The position numbers and the translations under genes were made by a program. A stretch of DNA of 6,577 nt from Porphyromonadaceae bacterium UBA4277 (GTDB lineage: Bacteria > Bacteroidota > Bacteroidia > Bacteroidales > Muribaculaceae), in contig DGVT01000059.1 in assembly GCA_002395965.1 (NCBI GenBank), positions 1 to 6,577 of the forward strand, in the 5' to 3' direction. The notes under the pieces are model-generated. The model was not told where the DNA came from and searched no databases. It saw only the letters and a list, made by a program, of their open reading frames with translations. This document shows positions 4,825-6,577 of the stretch, piece by piece (positions within the stretch are counted from its first letter, which is position 1; each line of letters begins with the position of its first letter).

Positions 4825-5823
4825 ATGCCATATTTTTCAGTCATAGTTCCGGTGTATAACCGTCCTGCCGAGGTCGATGACCTGATGCGCTCGCTTGCCG
4901 AGCAGTCGCTACAGGATTTTGAAGTAATGATAGTTGAAGACGGCTCCACGGTGCGCTGTCAGGATGTGGTAGAGCGCTATGCCCACCGCGTGGATGTGCA
5001 TTATTTCTATAAGGATAATGAGGGCAGGAGCATAGCTCGCAACCATGGCATCGAGCGCGCCTCGGGGCAATACTTCATTTTCTTCGACAGCGACTGCGTG
5101 ATTCCGCGCGACTACTTCAAGACTCTCAAAGCCGCTCTCGATGAGCACTATGTGCCGTGCTTCGGCGGTCCCGACGCTGCCGGCGACGACTTCACCGACG
5201 TGCAGAAGGCCATCTCGTTCTCGATGACGGCATTCCTGACTACCGGCGGCATTCGCGGCGGCAAGGTGCAACTTGAAAAATTCGTGCCGCGCTCGTTCAA
5301 CATGGGCTATAGCCGAGAGGTGTGGCAGCGCGTGGGCGGCTTCCGCGAGATGTTCAGCGAAGACATCGACATGAGCACGCGCATCCGTCAGGCCGGCTTC
5401 GACATCCGCCTCATTCGCGAGGCCTACGTCTATCACAAGCGGCGCACGAGCATCGGCAAGTTTGCCCGGCAGACACATGTGTTCGGCATGTCGCGCATCA
5501 CCCTGAAGCTGCTCTACCCCGACAGCCTGAAACTCGTGCACACCCTTCCGGCAGTGTTCACCATCGGCTGCACGGCACTCGTCTTGCTTGCCATCTTTTG
5601 GCGCTGGTGGGCCATACTGCCCATTGTGCTATATGCCGCAATGCTGTGGGTGAGTGCACTCATCGAGACGAAGAACCTGAAAATAGCCTCACTGGCCGTT
5701 GTCACCAGCTTCGTGCAGCTGCTGAGCTACGGCACCGGTTTCCTTAGGGCATACATCTGGAAAATCCTGTTGCGACACGGCCGCGACATTGAGCAGGAAA
5801 TCAAGATGCGTAAAGGCAAATGA
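4825..5823 (+). CDS. Family 2 glycosyltransferase with C-terminal membrane helices
   Basis: 332 residues. It starts with the GT-A fold signature of family 2, FSVIVPVYNRPAEVDDLM. VEDGS (D39) is the nucleotide-binding Asp block, NEGRSIARNHGIERASG (65-81) follows, and FFDSD supplies the metal-binding DxD (D88-D90). The acceptor side has FNMGYSREVWQRVGGF and then SEDIDMSTR, where E179-D180 fit the catalytic-base ED motif. YHKRRTSIGKFARQ (203-216) occupies the position of the basic motif found after it in many members. Three hydrophobic segments (about 242-260, 262-280 and 287-305) anchor the C-terminus in the inner membrane. The enzyme should transfer a sugar from a nucleotide sugar to a lipid-linked or surface glycan acceptor; the sugar cannot be told. 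radC starts 3 bp after its stop, so the two genes are probably co-transcribed. Confidence 0.88.
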   Translation: MPYFSVIVPVYNRPAEVDDLMRSLAEQSLQDFEVMIVEDGSTVRCQDVVERYAHRVDVHYFYKDNEGRSIARNHGIERASGQYFIFFDSDCVIPRDYFKTLKAALDEHYVPCFGGPDAAGDDFTDVQKAISFSMTAFLTTGGIRGGKVQLEKFVPRSFNMGYSREVWQRVGGFREMFSEDIDMSTRIRQAGFDIRLIREAYVYHKRRTSIGKFARQTHVFGMSRITLKLLYPDSLKLVHTLPAVFTIGCTALVLLAIFWRWWAILPIVLYAAMLWVSALIETKNLKIASLAVVTSFVQLLSYGTGFLRAYIWKILLRHGRDIEQEIKMRKGK

Positions 5824-5826
5824 CCC

Positions 5827-6531
5827 ATGGACGAGCTGCAATCAAAATCGCTCAAAGAGAGCCTTGCCATTGATGCCCGCCCGCGCGAGAAGGCACTGGC
5901 CTTGGGCTGTGAGAACCTCACCACAGCCGAGCTGCTTGCCATACTGGTGGGCAGTGGCAGCCGCGGTGAGAATGTGGTGGACCTGTGCAACCGCATTCTT
6001 AACGACCACGACGGCAAGCTCTACCTCATAGCCCGCCGCGGCGTGCGCGAGCTGACCAAGAGATACCGCGGCATTGGCACTGTGAAGGGCATCGAAATCA
6101 TGGCGGCACTTGAACTGGCACGCCGCTACCAGTTAGAGAAATTTGACGAGACCACACAGGTCACCGAGCCTCAGGTGGCCTACAACATCATGAGCCCCAT
6201 CATGAACCACCTGCGACACGAAGAGATGTGGGTGCTACTGCTCGACCGCGGACGCCATGTGATGCACCGCGAGCGCATCAGCAGCGGCGGCACGGCCATG
6301 ACAGCCGTAGATGTGAAGATGCTTCTCAAGCCCGCCATCGAGCTGCTTGCCGACGGCATCATCATGGCTCACAACCATCCCAGCGACACTCCGCGCCCCA
6401 GCATGCAGGACGACCGGCTCACCGAGAAGGTGACACAAGCGTGCAAGGCACTCGACATCCAGCTCGTGGATCACATCATCGTGTGCCGCGGCGGCAACTT
6501 CTACAGCTACAGCGCCAACGGACGCCTCTAA
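5827..6531 (+). CDS. radC: RadC family JAB-domain protein
   Basis: 234 residues, the usual length of RadC/UPF0758. Residues 1-95 form the N-terminal helical part, with LTTAELLAILVGSG and the helix-hairpin-helix-like RGIGTVKGIEIMAALELARR. Residues about 113-234 are the JAB/MPN domain: E132/E133 before MWVLLLDRGRHVM, then AHNHPSDTPRPSMQD, whose H182, H184 and D195 are the expected zinc ligands, and VDHIIV near the end. The family motif usually reads HNHPSG; here Asp187 replaces the Gly. Despite the name, a repair role is not established; the domain is a putative metalloprotease or nuclease-like fold, often found near mobile DNA. The gene follows the glycosyltransferase by 3 bp and likely shares its promoter. 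After the stop only a weak 6-bp stem (6544-6562) without a T-run is seen, so the transcript may continue beyond the window. Confidence 0.93.
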   Translation: MDELQSKSLKESLAIDARPREKALALGCENLTTAELLAILVGSGSRGENVVDLCNRILNDHDGKLYLIARRGVRELTKRYRGIGTVKGIEIMAALELARRYQLEKFDETTQVTEPQVAYNIMSPIMNHLRHEEMWVLLLDRGRHVMHRERISSGGTAMTAVDVKMLLKPAIELLADGIIMAHNHPSDTPRPSMQDDRLTEKVTQACKALDIQLVDHIIVCRGGNFYSYSANGRL

Positions 6532-6577
6532 GCTATAAACAATACACTCTAAACAAGGGTGTGTCATAATTCAAATT

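Noticed and set aside
4909..5541. 210-codon minus-strand frame opposite the glycosyltransferase gene
   Set aside because: Shadow of the real frame. The plus-strand product has all family 2 motifs, while this one is Ala/His/Glu-rich without recognisable features.
6544..6562. Terminator after radC
   Set aside because: The stem ACACTC/GGGTGT has six pairs including a G-T wobble and is not followed by a T-run.

Overview
The window looks like a chromosomal segment of a Bacteroidales bacterium (Bacteroidota), possibly from the Muribaculaceae/Prevotellaceae side. The basis is a type IX-like secretion tail on a secreted nuclease, promoters resembling the Bacteroidota TTTG / TAnnTTTG pattern, no strong Shine-Dalgarno sequences before most starts, and a four-subunit-type 2-oxoacid:ferredoxin oxidoreductase. 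The taxon is inferred from these traits; no search was run.

Layout. (1) Positions 1-943, plus strand: the 3' end of the thiamine-diphosphate (beta) subunit and the complete gamma subunit of a 2-oxoacid:ferredoxin oxidoreductase, closed by a strong bidirectional terminator. (2) Positions 998-1086: a tandem array with five CCTAGG palindromes exactly 10 bp apart, between the terminator and the stop codon of the next, convergent gene. (3) Positions 1090-2841, minus strand: a secreted endonuclease I-family protein with a C-terminal sorting tail and a recognisable promoter. (4) Positions 2866-3408: a near-identical second copy of the nuclease promoter, leader and signal-peptide region, fused to an unrelated short tail and ending in its own hairpin and terminator. 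Its promoter has been split by a 205-bp MITE-like element with 25-bp inverted ends and a perfect 9-bp target duplication. (5) Positions 3457-4491, minus strand: an AT-richer gene for an outer-membrane beta-barrel protein with a Ser/Gly linker and a charged C-terminal domain. (6) Positions 4427-4824: an intergenic stretch with interleaved inverted repeats and the promoter of the next unit. (7) Positions 4825-6531, plus strand: a family 2 glycosyltransferase with C-terminal membrane helices and a RadC/JAB protein, 3 bp apart.

The two outer blocks are ordinary GC-rich core genes. The accessory signal lies in the middle (about 2680-4640), where duplication, a small non-autonomous element and structured repeats surround the nuclease and the AT-rich membrane-protein gene. 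The best-supported unusual event is the insertion of the 205-bp element exactly between the -33 and -7 boxes of the duplicated promoter. The unsplit copy 350 bp away acts as an internal empty-site control.
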